From: a bacterium
GTDB taxonomy: Bacteria; UBA9089; CG2-30-40-21; SBAY01
NCBI GenBank assembly: GCA_040757115.1
Contig: JBFLYA010000038.1
Coordinates: 1-24,480 of the forward strand
Direction of reading: 5' to 3'
DNA length: 24,480 nt
This document shows positions 1 to 8,002 of the stretch, one piece after another. The stretch's first letter is position 1. Each line of letters starts with the position of its first letter. A model generated the notes under the pieces. That model made no database searches and was not told the origin of the DNA. It worked only from the letters and a program-made list of their open reading frames with translations. The position numbers and the translations under genes are program-made.

Positions 1-28
1 CGCGTATTGATTTCTCGCTCATTTGTAC

Positions 29-160
29 TCCTAACGATAAAGTTCAGGTGCGGCGGGGAGAATTACCACAAAAGTTTGATAGCAAGATAAAACTTTGAGA
101 GACCACAAAACTCTGACCACGGCACAGCCCCCCGCCGTCAACTGCAACACAGGGTTAGAC
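29..160 (-). repeat. attC-like imperfect palindrome, copy 1
   Basis: A 132-bp imperfect palindrome. Read on the minus strand it begins GTCTAAC, a perfect RYYYAAC box, and ends GTTAGGA, one base off GTTRRRY. The arms pair through GTT-CAG-TG-CGGCGGGG, separated from the ends by an unpaired spacer of 5-6 bases. The minus-strand 5' arm carries two bases with no partner, like the extrahelical bases of integron attC sites, which sets the orientation. It is about 95% identical to copy 2, and the similarity runs on to about position 236. The rest of 161-416 holds no gene I can support. Calling it attC is inference: no integrase is present, and a generic dispersed palindrome remains possible. Confidence 0.6.
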
Positions 161-416
161 AAAAGCTTTGACTCGCTGTCTTTTCCTTTTCCTCTGCCTC
201 ACCGAATTATTGTGCATTCCACATTCACGGCCAGAATAGTTCCTTTGAGGAAAATTACTTGGAAAGGACCTCTTGGCTCTCGTTTTAATTTTATCAATAA
301 TTAGCTATTATGTCAAGACTTTTATCCGAACATATGAATGAGTAACTAACCCCTTGAAATTGCTATATGTTTGGGGAAAGGGGAAGTCGTATCCAATTTT
401 ACTCTAAAGAAAAAAT

Positions 417-1712
417 TTAAAAAAGTGCTTGACTTTTATATGGTAGTCTGACCCTAACTCTCCTTTTCCCGTTTTTAAGGTGCGATCCCTCAACTCCATC
501 TTGCCCCTTTAGTCGCGGGATATCCTCCTGCTCTATGCTCTGTACCATCTCCTCAACGGTCGAAGATATAGCTCTCACGATGTGACTGAAAAGATCTTGT
601 CTGAAAGTACACCAGGGATTTCTTCCGTTGGAGTGACTCTGTGCAAACCAATTTTCAAACCGGCAACCGCCACCGCAAAGAAAGAACCATCTGCACGAGG
701 TGCATTTTGAGGATGGAAGAGAGAGATTTTTCCTGGTCGCCACAACCTTCGGTTGCATCAGTATTGTGTCGATCCCTTGTGACTTCACTTTACCCAGAGC
801 GAAATCAGGCACACCCAAGAAGCGAGCACAAGGATAGACAGTGCCATCGCGGTCAATACCTGTAATGATTCCGCAACCATGTTGAGCAAATGTACAGTCC
901 GAAGGACTACCCCCTAATAATCTCTCGATGATACCAACGAAAGTCCTCACAGGGATCCGTCCATCAAACTCGCCGTACCAAAGGTCAAATGCTCTTTTGA
1001 AGAAGTGCAGAAGTTGCCTGGAAGATGGAATGAAAGTGGAGGAGCCAAGTCGGTCACTACATATGCTAAAGTCAAACCCATACGGCGCCGCTTCGGTCAG
1101 AAAAGAGTAAACGGTCTCAGGATAATCAGCATTAATTTGAGATACAACACAGATAACTCCATATGGCAATCCAACATCTTGGCACAAGCGAAGCTTGTCC
1201 ATCACCACATCAAATGTCCCACGCCCGTTTGGGAATCTGCGGAGACGGTCATGAAATTCCCTTGGCCCGTCAAGGCTTGTGCTTAGTTGGAAGTCATAAT
1301 GCTTGAGCCATTTCGCCATTTTCTTGCTCAATAGCGTCAGATTTGTCTGGATGTGGTTGATTACTTTGGTCCCCTCCGTCGACGCAAAACGCTCTTGGAA
1401 CTTCGCCACTCTTGAGAAGAAATCCTGTCCAGCGAGCAAAGGTTCTCCGCCGTGCCATGTATACTGAACGACTCTGGCTGAGTTCACTGTGGTAGCGATT
1501 ACATTCGTCAAGATTTCCTCACTCATCACGTCAAAAGCGCGTGTACGATGACGGATATCTGCATGATAACAATAAGAGCACGCGAGATTGCAACACGCAC
1601 CAACAGGAGCTATAGTGAAAATGGCCTTCTCCGGCCTTTCATCCATATGACTTCTGTCAATAGGTTGCGAGCCTATCACGTGATGCATCATATTATTGGC
1701 TCTTGATTTCAT
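417..1712 (-). CDS. radical SAM/SPASM peptide maturase
   Basis: A 431-residue radical SAM enzyme. The N-terminal cluster motif is Cys41-x3-Cys45-x2-Cys48 (CNLACSYCY), followed by the GGEP SAM-binding motif at residues 88-91 in the context TWHGGEPLLAG. That context is typical of the anaerobic sulfatase-maturase/FxsB/GrrM branch. The C-terminal third has a SPASM-type cysteine set: Cys in CTFAQHGCG, YPCARFLG, CTSCRWFFLCGGGC and NPWCTF, expected to bind auxiliary Fe-S clusters. Such enzymes modify Cys, Ser or aromatic residues in peptides or proteins. The start overlaps the end of the small upstream ORF by 20 nt, implying translational coupling and making that product the likely substrate. No sulfatase gene is nearby. 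Base composition looks richer in GC than hisS and hisG, consistent with transfer (visual impression). Family assignment is firm; the exact reaction is unknown. Confidence 0.85.
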   Translation of the reverse strand: MKSRANNMMHHVIGSQPIDRSHMDERPEKAIFTIAPVGACCNLACSYCYHADIRHRTRAFDVMSEEILTNVIATTVNSARVVQYTWHGGEPLLAGQDFFSRVAKFQERFASTEGTKVINHIQTNLTLLSKKMAKWLKHYDFQLSTSLDGPREFHDRLRRFPNGRGTFDVVMDKLRLCQDVGLPYGVICVVSQINADYPETVYSFLTEAAPYGFDFSICSDRLGSSTFIPSSRQLLHFFKRAFDLWYGEFDGRIPVRTFVGIIERLLGGSPSDCTFAQHGCGIITGIDRDGTVYPCARFLGVPDFALGKVKSQGIDTILMQPKVVATRKNLSLPSSKCTSCRWFFLCGGGCRFENWFAQSHSNGRNPWCTFRQDLFSHIVRAISSTVEEMVQSIEQEDIPRLKGQDGVEGSHLKNGKRRVRVRLPYKSQALF

Positions 1713-1896
1713 TCAGTTTTCGGACAAGCACCTTCAAGTCGTCCACAAGAGATACATTACCTTGCTTCACTGGCGTTGATTGAAAAGCGATATCTGTGCA
1801 TTTGACGTCACAGTGGTACGAGATCCGAGATTCCCTTTGATCTTTTACACGGCTAAGGATGAACTCAACTGCTACTTGGCCAGTAACTTTGCTCAT
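1693..1896 (-). CDS. small protein, candidate substrate/precursor of the radical SAM maturase
   Basis: A 67-residue ORF. The start at 1896 is chosen because AAAGGAGGTGAAC lies directly before it; a longer reading adds 22 residues that fall in a repeated leader. The protein begins MSKVTGQVAVEFILSRVK, has a central YHCDVKC segment with two cysteines, and ends in a charged, probably helical tail (LVRKLNEIKSQ). It overlaps the radical SAM gene by 20 nt and precedes it, the usual arrangement of a RiPP precursor and its maturase. I do not recognise the family and see no canonical core motif (no FxSxx end, no Gly-rich repeat, no SCIFF pattern), so precursor status is inferred from context. It could instead be a small partner or recognition protein. 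Confidence 0.55.
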   Translation of the reverse strand: MSKVTGQVAVEFILSRVKDQRESRISYHCDVKCTDIAFQSTPVKQGNVSLVDDLKVLVRKLNEIKSQ

Positions 1897-1990
1897 GTTC
1901 ACCTCCTTTTCTGTTTTGAATGCTCGCGGATAAAATTGAGTATTGATTTTATTGGTGTTCACACACCTCGAACCTTCTCTTCACCCCAAG
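1890..1990 (-). promoter_or_regulatory. conserved leader with hairpin and Shine-Dalgarno (copy B)
   Basis: On the minus strand this 5' leader reads GGGGTGAAG, then GGTGTGTGAACACC, then ATAAAATCAATACTCA ATTTTAT, then CCGCGAGCATTC and AAAAGGAGGTGAACAT. It aligns almost without gaps to the leader of rtcB (about 13430-13515), although the genes that follow are unrelated. An ATAAAAT/ATTTTAT stem is kept in both, as is the whole ribosome-binding site. It could be a dispersed element that carries a ribosome-binding site, or a cis-regulatory RNA. The sequence alone does not decide. Confidence 0.5.
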
Positions 1991-2075
1991 ACCTCCCCAA
2001 AATTCACTCCTTTTCTATAACCAATCCTTATTCCTATCATTGCTCATGATTTTCTAATCGGATAGGTCGAAAAGT

Positions 2076-2635
2076 TTAAATCATTTCTCGTTTTCTCTGT
2101 TCGACTAATGCTCTTGCTTTTTCAGGGTTTGTGCTATTTGATGACTCAGAGACTACTACGCCCTTTGGGCTGATATATCTTATCCACCAAATACCATCAC
2201 GCTCAAACACACATTCAAATTTTATCTGCATAATTAGAGATACACCAGCTTCTTTAAGTTTATGCACTAAATTTACAATCAGCGATTTTTCAACCACATC
2301 AACTTCAAGTGATTCAATTAAATTTGCTGATATGTTTACAATATCGCTTTTGTCATCAGATTTAATTACTTCATGCATTTTTGATGTTAAAACAATACCA
2401 TACTCATCTTCTATTATCATTTCAATGGCATATATAAGCTTGTCTTCTTTAATTCGGATCCCTTTAGTTGCGGGCTTAAGTAGAAGACGGAACAGATTTT
2501 AGTGGGGTATATCAGATATAATATGTCCAGTACCTCCTTATACTTTCTTCCCCCAGAAACTTCTATATATAACCCAATCATTTTTTTAGCATCTAATCCA
2601 TCAATATTGTCAAATAGGCTTCTCATCTTTACCAA
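2076..2635 (-). pseudogene. unknown gene, probably one reading frame split by a -1 frameshift
   Basis: Two minus-strand ORFs, 2635-2417 (72 aa) and 2420-2076 (114 aa), overlap as ATGA. The first opens 6 nt after the hisS stop and is probably in its operon. Its last 26 residues look unnatural. The frame of the second ORF continues upstream through NLFRLLLKPATKGIRIKEDK up to a TAA that falls exactly in an AAAA run (2497-2500). Adding one A there fuses the two into a protein of about 190 residues reading PTK-NLFRLLLKP. I infer one gene with a 1-base deletion or sequencing error; programmed slippage or two real overlapping genes are less likely. I do not recognise the family. The C-terminal part has GIWWIRYISPKGVVV and a basic tail. 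Confidence 0.45.
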
Positions 2636-2641
2636 ACACTC

Positions 2642-4063
2642 CTAACTCTTTTGGTCTAGCAATTGTTTGATTTCTTCTATAAGTTTTTCACTGTTAACTG
2701 TTTTCTGTCCTATCTGAGCTTTTAGCCATTCCTCCCGTTTTTCAATCTTTTCTGTTTCTTTTTTAAGCACTCTTAAGTCCTTGATTGTAACTTCGTTGTT
2801 TGAAAACTCCTCAGGACCAATAATAACAGCTATCGGAATTGAACATTTATCGGCATATTCAAGTTGTTTACCTATCTTTTGTTCTTTTCCAATATAAACC
2901 TCTGTATTTATGCCTTCTTCTCTGAGACGATGCCCAATTTTCATATATTCAACCATCTTTTCCTTTACCATAACCGTGATAAAAACGTTAGCCACAGAGG
3001 GTCTGCTTTCAGATGGAGCACATTTCTTCATCGCATCAAAAATACGGTCAACCCCTATAGACGCACCTGTGGCTGGAATTTCTTTACCGAGAAATTGTCC
3101 AATTAACTGGTCAAAACGCCCACCACCCATTACACTGCCAAACTCTCTTGCATCAAGAAGAATTGCTTCATAGACAGGTCCAGTATAATAGTCAAGCCCT
3201 CGTGCTATGCTCAAATCAATAGTAACTTTATCATCAGGAATTTCCAGAGCAGATAGATATTTATTAATTTCTTCTAACTCTCTTATTCCTTTATCTGCAG
3301 TAGAAACTCCTTTGAAAAACTCTGTCACTGAAGTTATAGCTTCATTTCGGGTATTCTGAGGAAGTAAAAGGAATTCTTCAATTTTCAATATCTGGTTCAC
3401 CTCAAGGTTAAGACCTTTTATCTCATCCCCTGAACTATCAATTCTCCCTGCCCCTAATTCTTGCTTTACTGCTTCGAGTCCTTGTTTTTCCAATTTATCA
3501 ATGACTTTAAATACAGAATGGCTCGGTTCTACAGGAATGTCTGCATATTTAATTAAACTATCTATAATCTTTCTATTGTTACATCTTATCCGAAAATCAG
3601 TTAATCCCAGAGCATTGAGGGAATCATACATAGCTAATATTATTTCTACATCAGCTATCATCTCACTCGTGCCAACAATATCAATATCAAATTGGATAAA
3701 TTCCCGAAATCGGCCAGGATCAGGTTTATCACATCTCCACACAGGTTGAACCTGATATCTTTTAAATGGCTTAGGAAGTTGTGGATATTGAGCAATAACT
3801 CGTGAAAGAGGAACTGTTAAATCAAATCTTAGACCGACCTCATTTCCATCTTTATCAGTAAAGGTATACATTTGCTTATTAATTTCTTCTCCTCCAAGAC
3901 CTAGTAAAGTTTCTTTGTATTCAAGAGCAGGAGTTGCAAGTGGAACAAAGCCATATAATTCATATACTTTTTTAATAGTGGAGAGTATTTGGTCCCGCAC
4001 ACGCATTTCTTCAGGCATATAATCACGAAAACCCCGTAACGTTTTAATAACTCTACTACTCAT
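2642..4063 (-). CDS. hisS: histidyl-tRNA synthetase
   Basis: A 473-residue class II aminoacyl-tRNA synthetase that charges tRNA-His with histidine in the cytosol. Visible signatures are motif 2 around residues 100-125 (FKRYQVQPVWR, then DPGRFREFIQFD), the histidine-specific RGLDYYTGPVYE, and motif 3 PATGASIGVDR, followed by an anticodon-binding domain. Motif 2 does not have the usual bacterial form (RxERPQxGRxRQFHQ). It resembles alphaproteobacterial HisRS (VWRxEKPGPGRFRQF) and, more loosely, eukaryotic HisRS. That fits the adjacent tRNA-His, which lacks G-1:C73. The gene sits 19 nt downstream of the encoded CCA of that tRNA and probably shares the hisG promoter. Length is slightly above the usual 420-430 residues. 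Confidence 0.97.
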   Translation of the reverse strand: MSSRVIKTLRGFRDYMPEEMRVRDQILSTIKKVYELYGFVPLATPALEYKETLLGLGGEEINKQMYTFTDKDGNEVGLRFDLTVPLSRVIAQYPQLPKPFKRYQVQPVWRCDKPDPGRFREFIQFDIDIVGTSEMIADVEIILAMYDSLNALGLTDFRIRCNNRKIIDSLIKYADIPVEPSHSVFKVIDKLEKQGLEAVKQELGAGRIDSSGDEIKGLNLEVNQILKIEEFLLLPQNTRNEAITSVTEFFKGVSTADKGIRELEEINKYLSALEIPDDKVTIDLSIARGLDYYTGPVYEAILLDAREFGSVMGGGRFDQLIGQFLGKEIPATGASIGVDRIFDAMKKCAPSESRPSVANVFITVMVKEKMVEYMKIGHRLREEGINTEVYIGKEQKIGKQLEYADKCSIPIAVIIGPEEFSNNEVTIKDLRVLKKETEKIEKREEWLKAQIGQKTVNSEKLIEEIKQLLDQKS

Positions 4064-4082
4064 TTTTTTACCTCCAAAAATT

Positions 4083-4159
4083 TGGTACCGGCGATGGGAT
4101 TCGAACCCATACCTTCTGATCCACAGTCAGACACTCTAACCAGTTGGAGCTACGCCGGC
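4083..4159 (-). tRNA. tRNA-His (GTG), CCA encoded
   Basis: A complete cloverleaf on the minus strand: 7-bp acceptor GCCGGCG/CGCCGGT, TA at positions 8-9, D arm GCTC...GAGT, anticodon arm TCTGA-CTGTGGA-TCAGA (anticodon GTG), T arm ATGGG-TTCGAAT-CCCAT, then A73 and an encoded CCA. Nearly all bacterial tRNA-His encode G at -1 pairing with C73; here -1 is T and 73 is A, and the first acceptor pair is G-T. This matches the exceptional type described in alphaproteobacteria, and A73 is also eukaryote-like. It lies between hisG and hisS and is probably cotranscribed with both. Confidence 0.95.
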
Positions 4160-4214
4160 ATTTACTGCCAACTCACCATATTACATTCTATTTTGTATCA
4201 CTTTAAGTACTTTT

Positions 4215-5102
4215 TTAAGGTACGAACTTGTTCAGTGAATACTCAATAAAGTTAAAAGCCCAACCTCTTGTTTTTAGACTCGAAATTAAATTAGAAACAT
4301 CTTTACCATTAACAACGACATCAACTATATACCACCCTTTTTCTGTAATAAATGGTAAAATAACTTGTGGATATTCTTGGGGAAGTATCCTTCGAACTTT
4401 CTCTATATTTTCATTTTTAACAACCATTTTTAGTCCCACCATTTCCTCAGCACGAAGAGCGGCATTAAGAAAAAGAATTATATTATCTATTTTTTTCTTT
4501 TTCCATTCATTCCTCCATGAATCTTTGTTTACAATAACCTGTACATTTGATTCAAGAATTGTTTCAATTTCAATGAGATTATTAGCTCTTAATGATGCAC
4601 CTGTCTCTGTAACCTCCACAATGGCATCTGCAAGATAAGGTGGTTTTACTTCCGTTGCACCCCATGAGAAATCTACCGTTGCCTCAACGCCTTTAGTCTT
4701 AAGGTATCGTTTTGTGAACTCAACAAGTTCAGTAGCAATACGTTTGCCTTGGATGTCCTTTATTGACTTTATATCTGAACTCGATGGAACTGCAATAACC
4801 CATCTCACGGACTTGAAACCTTCCTTTGCATATTTCAAATCTGCAACTGTTTCTACATCTACATTTTGTTCAAGAACCCAGTCATAACCTGTAAGTCCAC
4901 AATCAAGATGGCCATCCTCAACGTATTTTGGCATCTCCTGTGCTCTAACAAGCATTGATTCTATCTCAGGATCATCAAAAGTAGGGTAATAGGAACGATT
5001 AGATATATTTATATGATAACCTGCCTTTTTGAATAGCCTTAATGTCGACTCCTGAAGACTTCCCTTAGGAAGACCAATCTTAAGTACATTGTTACTCTCC
5101 AT
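4215..5102 (-). CDS. hisG: ATP phosphoribosyltransferase, long form
   Basis: Catalyses the first step of histidine biosynthesis, condensing ATP and PRPP to phosphoribosyl-ATP. The 295 residues match the long form, which carries a C-terminal ACT-like regulatory domain (about 215-290) and needs no HisZ. Evidence includes the N-terminal [14 protein letters not shown], the DCGLTGYDW segment near residue 67, and the phosphate/PRPP-binding stretch [19 protein letters not shown] followed by TGASLRAN (148-174). Start chosen at 5102, with GGAG 11 nt upstream; a second ATG at 5106 is out of frame. A good sigma70-type promoter lies just upstream. The gene heads hisG-tRNA-His-hisS, linking histidine supply to its charging. 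Confidence 0.96.
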   Translation of the reverse strand: MESNNVLKIGLPKGSLQESTLRLFKKAGYHINISNRSYYPTFDDPEIESMLVRAQEMPKYVEDGHLDCGLTGYDWVLEQNVDVETVADLKYAKEGFKSVRWVIAVPSSSDIKSIKDIQGKRIATELVEFTKRYLKTKGVEATVDFSWGATEVKPPYLADAIVEVTETGASLRANNLIEIETILESNVQVIVNKDSWRNEWKKKKIDNIILFLNAALRAEEMVGLKMVVKNENIEKVRRILPQEYPQVILPFITEKGWYIVDVVVNGKDVSNLISSLKTRGWAFNFIEYSLNKFVP

Positions 5103-5141
5103 ACATATTCACTCTCCACAAAGATAATTTTAATTTCAAAT

Positions 5142-5171
5142 ATAATAGCATATAGAATATCTAAAAGTCAA
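5142..5171 (-). promoter_or_regulatory. sigma70-type promoter of the hisG-tRNA-His-hisS unit
   Basis: On the minus strand TTGACT (5171-5166) and TATTAT (5147-5142) are separated by 18 bases, predicting a start near 5135 and a leader of about 30 nt. The leader is too short for a T-box or an attenuator. The promoter lies directly after the truncated ammonia-lyase gene, so the his unit is probably independent of it. Confidence 0.65.
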
Positions 5172-5204
5172 GAACTTTTTTCAGAAATTTCCCTACAACG
5201 ACAC

Positions 5205-6344
5205 TTAGCAACTTCTCATACAATATATTGTAGCCCATTCATATTTATAGTGCTGTATTCCTATAGCTTGAATAAGGTTATACAATTTAACCGCAACAGG
5301 CATGCCATGAAAATGTCCTACACTGATAATATTGATAAATTTATTATCTTCGGTATTTGGGAAAATTAAAGGATTATCCGTAACACTGTTTGTCTCAACT
5401 TCAAGAGCTCTACGGGTTTCCTCTATTAAATCATAACATGTACCCAATATTTGAGCGGCACATCGAATGTTATAAGGATCCTGAACCTCACCATCAATAT
5501 CAAAATCAGAATGAGCTTTGCGAATCGGAGAATCTTTCATCAGTTCCCAAACCCATTTGGAAACTTTCAATGCCCCTCGATGAGGTCTCAATTCATGAAA
5601 CTCAGGATTAAAACAGGTATCAGCCCCAAGCATAACCTGTGTAGAAATGGCTGTTATAACCGTTGCACTTTTCAGGATGTCTATCATCTTAAAATAAGCT
5701 AATATACCAAAGGCGGTGGAATATTGTACACCGTTATTTAATGCTAATCCTTCTTTCATTTCTAAAGAAATTGGAGTGAATACATTATTTGCTTTTTTTC
5801 GGTCTTTGTCTGATCCAACAAAAACATCGCCTTCGCCTATCATTGCCAGTGCAATATGAGACATGGGAGCAAGATCGCCACTGGCACCTACAGAACCGAA
5901 TTTAGGAACTACTGGAGTAATTTTTTTGTTCAGCATCTCAATAAGTTTTTTTATAACTTCGGGACGGACTCCGCTGTACCCTTGTGATAAGGATATGACA
6001 CGTAAAAACATCGCAGCTCTAACAACTTCTATAGGTGTAACATCTCCAACGCCACATGAATGGGAACGAATAAGATTATTCTGAAGTTCAGAATACCTTT
6101 GTTGAGGAACCGGAATATCAACATTATGCCCGAATCCGCGATTAAATCCATAGGCAGGTTTTGGATTCTTTATTATTTCATCTATTACATCTTTTCGTCT
6201 TTTTTCAATAATATCAAGTGCTTTGGAATCTATCTCAATTTCACTTCCATACGCTACTCGCCAAACATCATCTAATGAAACCTTTTCTAATATCCTCTTA
6301 TCTCTTACTTCTTCCGCTATAGCTTTAATATATACTTTATCCAT
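5205..6344 (-). pseudogene. aromatic amino acid ammonia-lyase (HAL/PAL family), C-terminally truncated
   Basis: Family members eliminate ammonia from histidine, phenylalanine or tyrosine using an MIO group formed from Ala-Ser-Gly. Here ASG is at 154-156 (GSVGASGDLAPMSH). Other active-site residues are kept: Tyr65 in AYGFNRGFG, His95 in RSHSCGVG, Asn204, Gln288/Tyr291/Arg294 in VQDPYNIR, and Phe345 in GHFHG. The ORF stops at 379 residues against about 500 in the family. The last 15 (from HYKYEW) look non-homologous, so the helical C-terminal region with the catalytic Glu (Glu414 in Pseudomonas HAL) is missing. The truncation ends just before the hisG promoter. A strong AGGAGG precedes the start. 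The Ser-His pair at 94-95 is more like histidine than tyrosine or phenylalanine lyases. Probably a broken gene, though a stable short protein cannot be excluded. Confidence 0.75.
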
Positions 6345-6495
6345 AATTATCCTCCTCTCGTAGTTGGGTAGGATTCTGGTGCGGTTTGGTTTTATGCCCT
6401 CGTTTCCAGAGTCCCCCTAAAATTCCGTGCATTAGGTTTTCTCCAACACGGCTTTAAGTAATAGGCATTTATCTATTCAATCAATGTCTTTCTCA

Positions 6496-6627
6496 TCCTA
6501 ACGATAGAGTTCAGGTGCGGCGGGGAGAATTACCACAAAAGTTTGATAGCAAGATAAAACTTTGAGAGACTACAAAACTCTGTCCACGGTACAGTCCCCC
6601 GCCGTCAACTGCAACGCAGGGTTAGAC
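6496..6627 (-). repeat. attC-like imperfect palindrome, copy 2
   Basis: Same 132-bp length and arm structure as copy 1: minus-strand R'' box GTCTAAC and R' box GTTAGGA. Near-identity to copy 1 extends past the palindrome on the side upstream in the minus reading, to about 6702, where the IS110-type element begins. The rest of the gap 6345-6495 contains the ammonia-lyase ribosome-binding site and nothing else I recognise. Confidence 0.6.
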
Positions 6628-6753
6628 AAAAGCTTTGATTCGCTGTCTTTTCCTTTTCCTCTGCCTTACCGAATTATTGTGCATTCCACATTTACGGTTT
6701 GGTATAATACTTTTATATTTCAAAGATATTAAAAAAGATTTATAAAAAGTCAT

Positions 6754-6838
6754 CCAGACTACCTGATATATGATATAATAGAAAAGGGTTGTCTTTTTAG
6801 ACATTGCCCCAAACATTTATCTAAAGGAGGTAGTCCGG
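6754..6838 (+). promoter_or_regulatory. transposase promoter -10 and Shine-Dalgarno-sequestering inverted repeat
   Basis: CCAGACTACCT (6754-6764) is complementary, with one mismatch, to AGGTAGTCCGG (6828-6838), which abuts the transposase ATG and overlaps the AGGAGG ribosome-binding site. A TATAAT box (6775-6780) lies between the arms. A transcript from this promoter would lack the left arm and be translatable. Read-through transcripts from outside would form the hairpin and hide the ribosome-binding site, a known way for insertion sequences to avoid activation by neighbouring promoters (inference). Confidence 0.45.
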
Positions 6839-7996
6839 ATGAAAAAGATTCATAACAAACAAAAAAGGAAAAAAGTCAAAACCCACATTCAGAAACCTAA
6901 AGGCAGCAGGTTTACTGAAGAGGTCAAACAACTTGAACCTCAAAATGTGGGCGTTATTCCCATCGATGTCCATAAGGATAAACATCAGATTCTTATTTGT
7001 GATTACTACGGTAAAATCCTTAAGGACGAGTTCTCTATACCTAACACCTTAACCGGTGTTCAGGTTCTCTTAACTCATATCTGTGAGGTAATAGACAAAT
7101 TTAATCTCAAAAAGGTCTATGCGGTTATGGAATATACCGGCAAATATCATCAGAATTTGGCTAATAAATTACGACAACACAAAATCTCTGTTGTTTTTGT
7201 TCTCCCCAATAGCACTTACCATCTCCGTCAAGGACAGATGAATTGGGCTAAAACAGACTCTATTGATTTGTGTGCCATTGGCCAAGCATTTGTTAATGGT
7301 TGGGTATCCTCTTGCCCTCCTCTTGATGATTTCTATCAAAACTGGCAAACACTAACCCGAGCCAGACGCGATGAGGTTAATCTTCAAACTCAAGCCAAAA
7401 ACAGAATTACTGACCTCTTACACGACTTAATGCCAGGATGCCAAGAATTGTTTGCTAACTTCTGGGAACATAATGCTCCACCTGTCCTTCTATCCCTTGC
7501 TCATTCTCCAGAACAACTCCTTAACCTCAATCGCATCACCTTAATTCAACAACTCTCAAAAGCAAAAGTCCAAAAACCAGCAGAGCTCGTTGACAAACTC
7601 CATATCTGGGCTAAAAACTCTCTTGGTACATCCTCAAATCCCTCAGCCAAAATCCAGCAGCTCAAAATCCTTTGGCAACACTTCCTTAACTATCAGAACA
7701 ATATTCGTTCCTATAATATCTCCATTGCCCAATATCTGTCTCAAAATCCAGCTCTCCTCTTCCTCTCCATCCCCTGGGTAAATGTCCCCAGTGCCAGTGA
7801 ATATGCCTCTGAAATAGGACCATTTGACAACTTTACCTCTCCTAAACAAATTACCGCTTATCTTGGTCTGGCTCCTAAAAAGTTTCAGACAGGTAAGATT
7901 TCCTTTGAAAATGGCCCTATTACCAGAAAGGGTAAAAATCGTGGTCGAGCTGACCCCTACTCCCCTCCTACTCCTCACACAGATTTCAAGGTTTAA
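6839..7996 (+). pseudogene. IS110-family transposase, C-terminus frameshifted and truncated
   Basis: The N-terminal RuvC-like DEDD domain is recognisable: Asp43 (PIDVHKDKHQ), Glu98 (AVMEYTGKYH), Asp140 and Asp143 (KTDSIDLCAIG). The C-terminal transposase domain contains SIPWVNVPSASEYASEIG and ITAYLGLAPKKFQTG. The position usually holding the catalytic Ser (Q/D-S-G) reads QTG, near residue 351. After ITRKGKNRG the frame becomes implausible (RADPYSPPTPH), while the +1 frame gives LLLLTQISRFNSYYA, which fits the family better; even that ends at once. So the gene has a frameshift near 7945 and has lost its last 30-50 codons. The start is set by AGGAGG before ATG. Probably inactive. Confidence 0.8.
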
Positions 7997-8002
7997 TTCC
8001 TA

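Noticed and set aside
340-400. Rho-independent terminator after the radical SAM gene
   Set aside because: CCCCTT/TTTGGGG could pair only loosely across a long loop and there is no T-run on the minus strand.
6622-6816. 64-aa minus-strand ORF next to attC-like copy 2
   Set aside because: It spans the repeat tail and the IS left end; the frame is not kept in copies 1 and 3.
7643-7978. 111-aa ORF opposite the transposase
   Set aside because: It is a shadow of the transposase frame with no ribosome-binding site or recognisable content.
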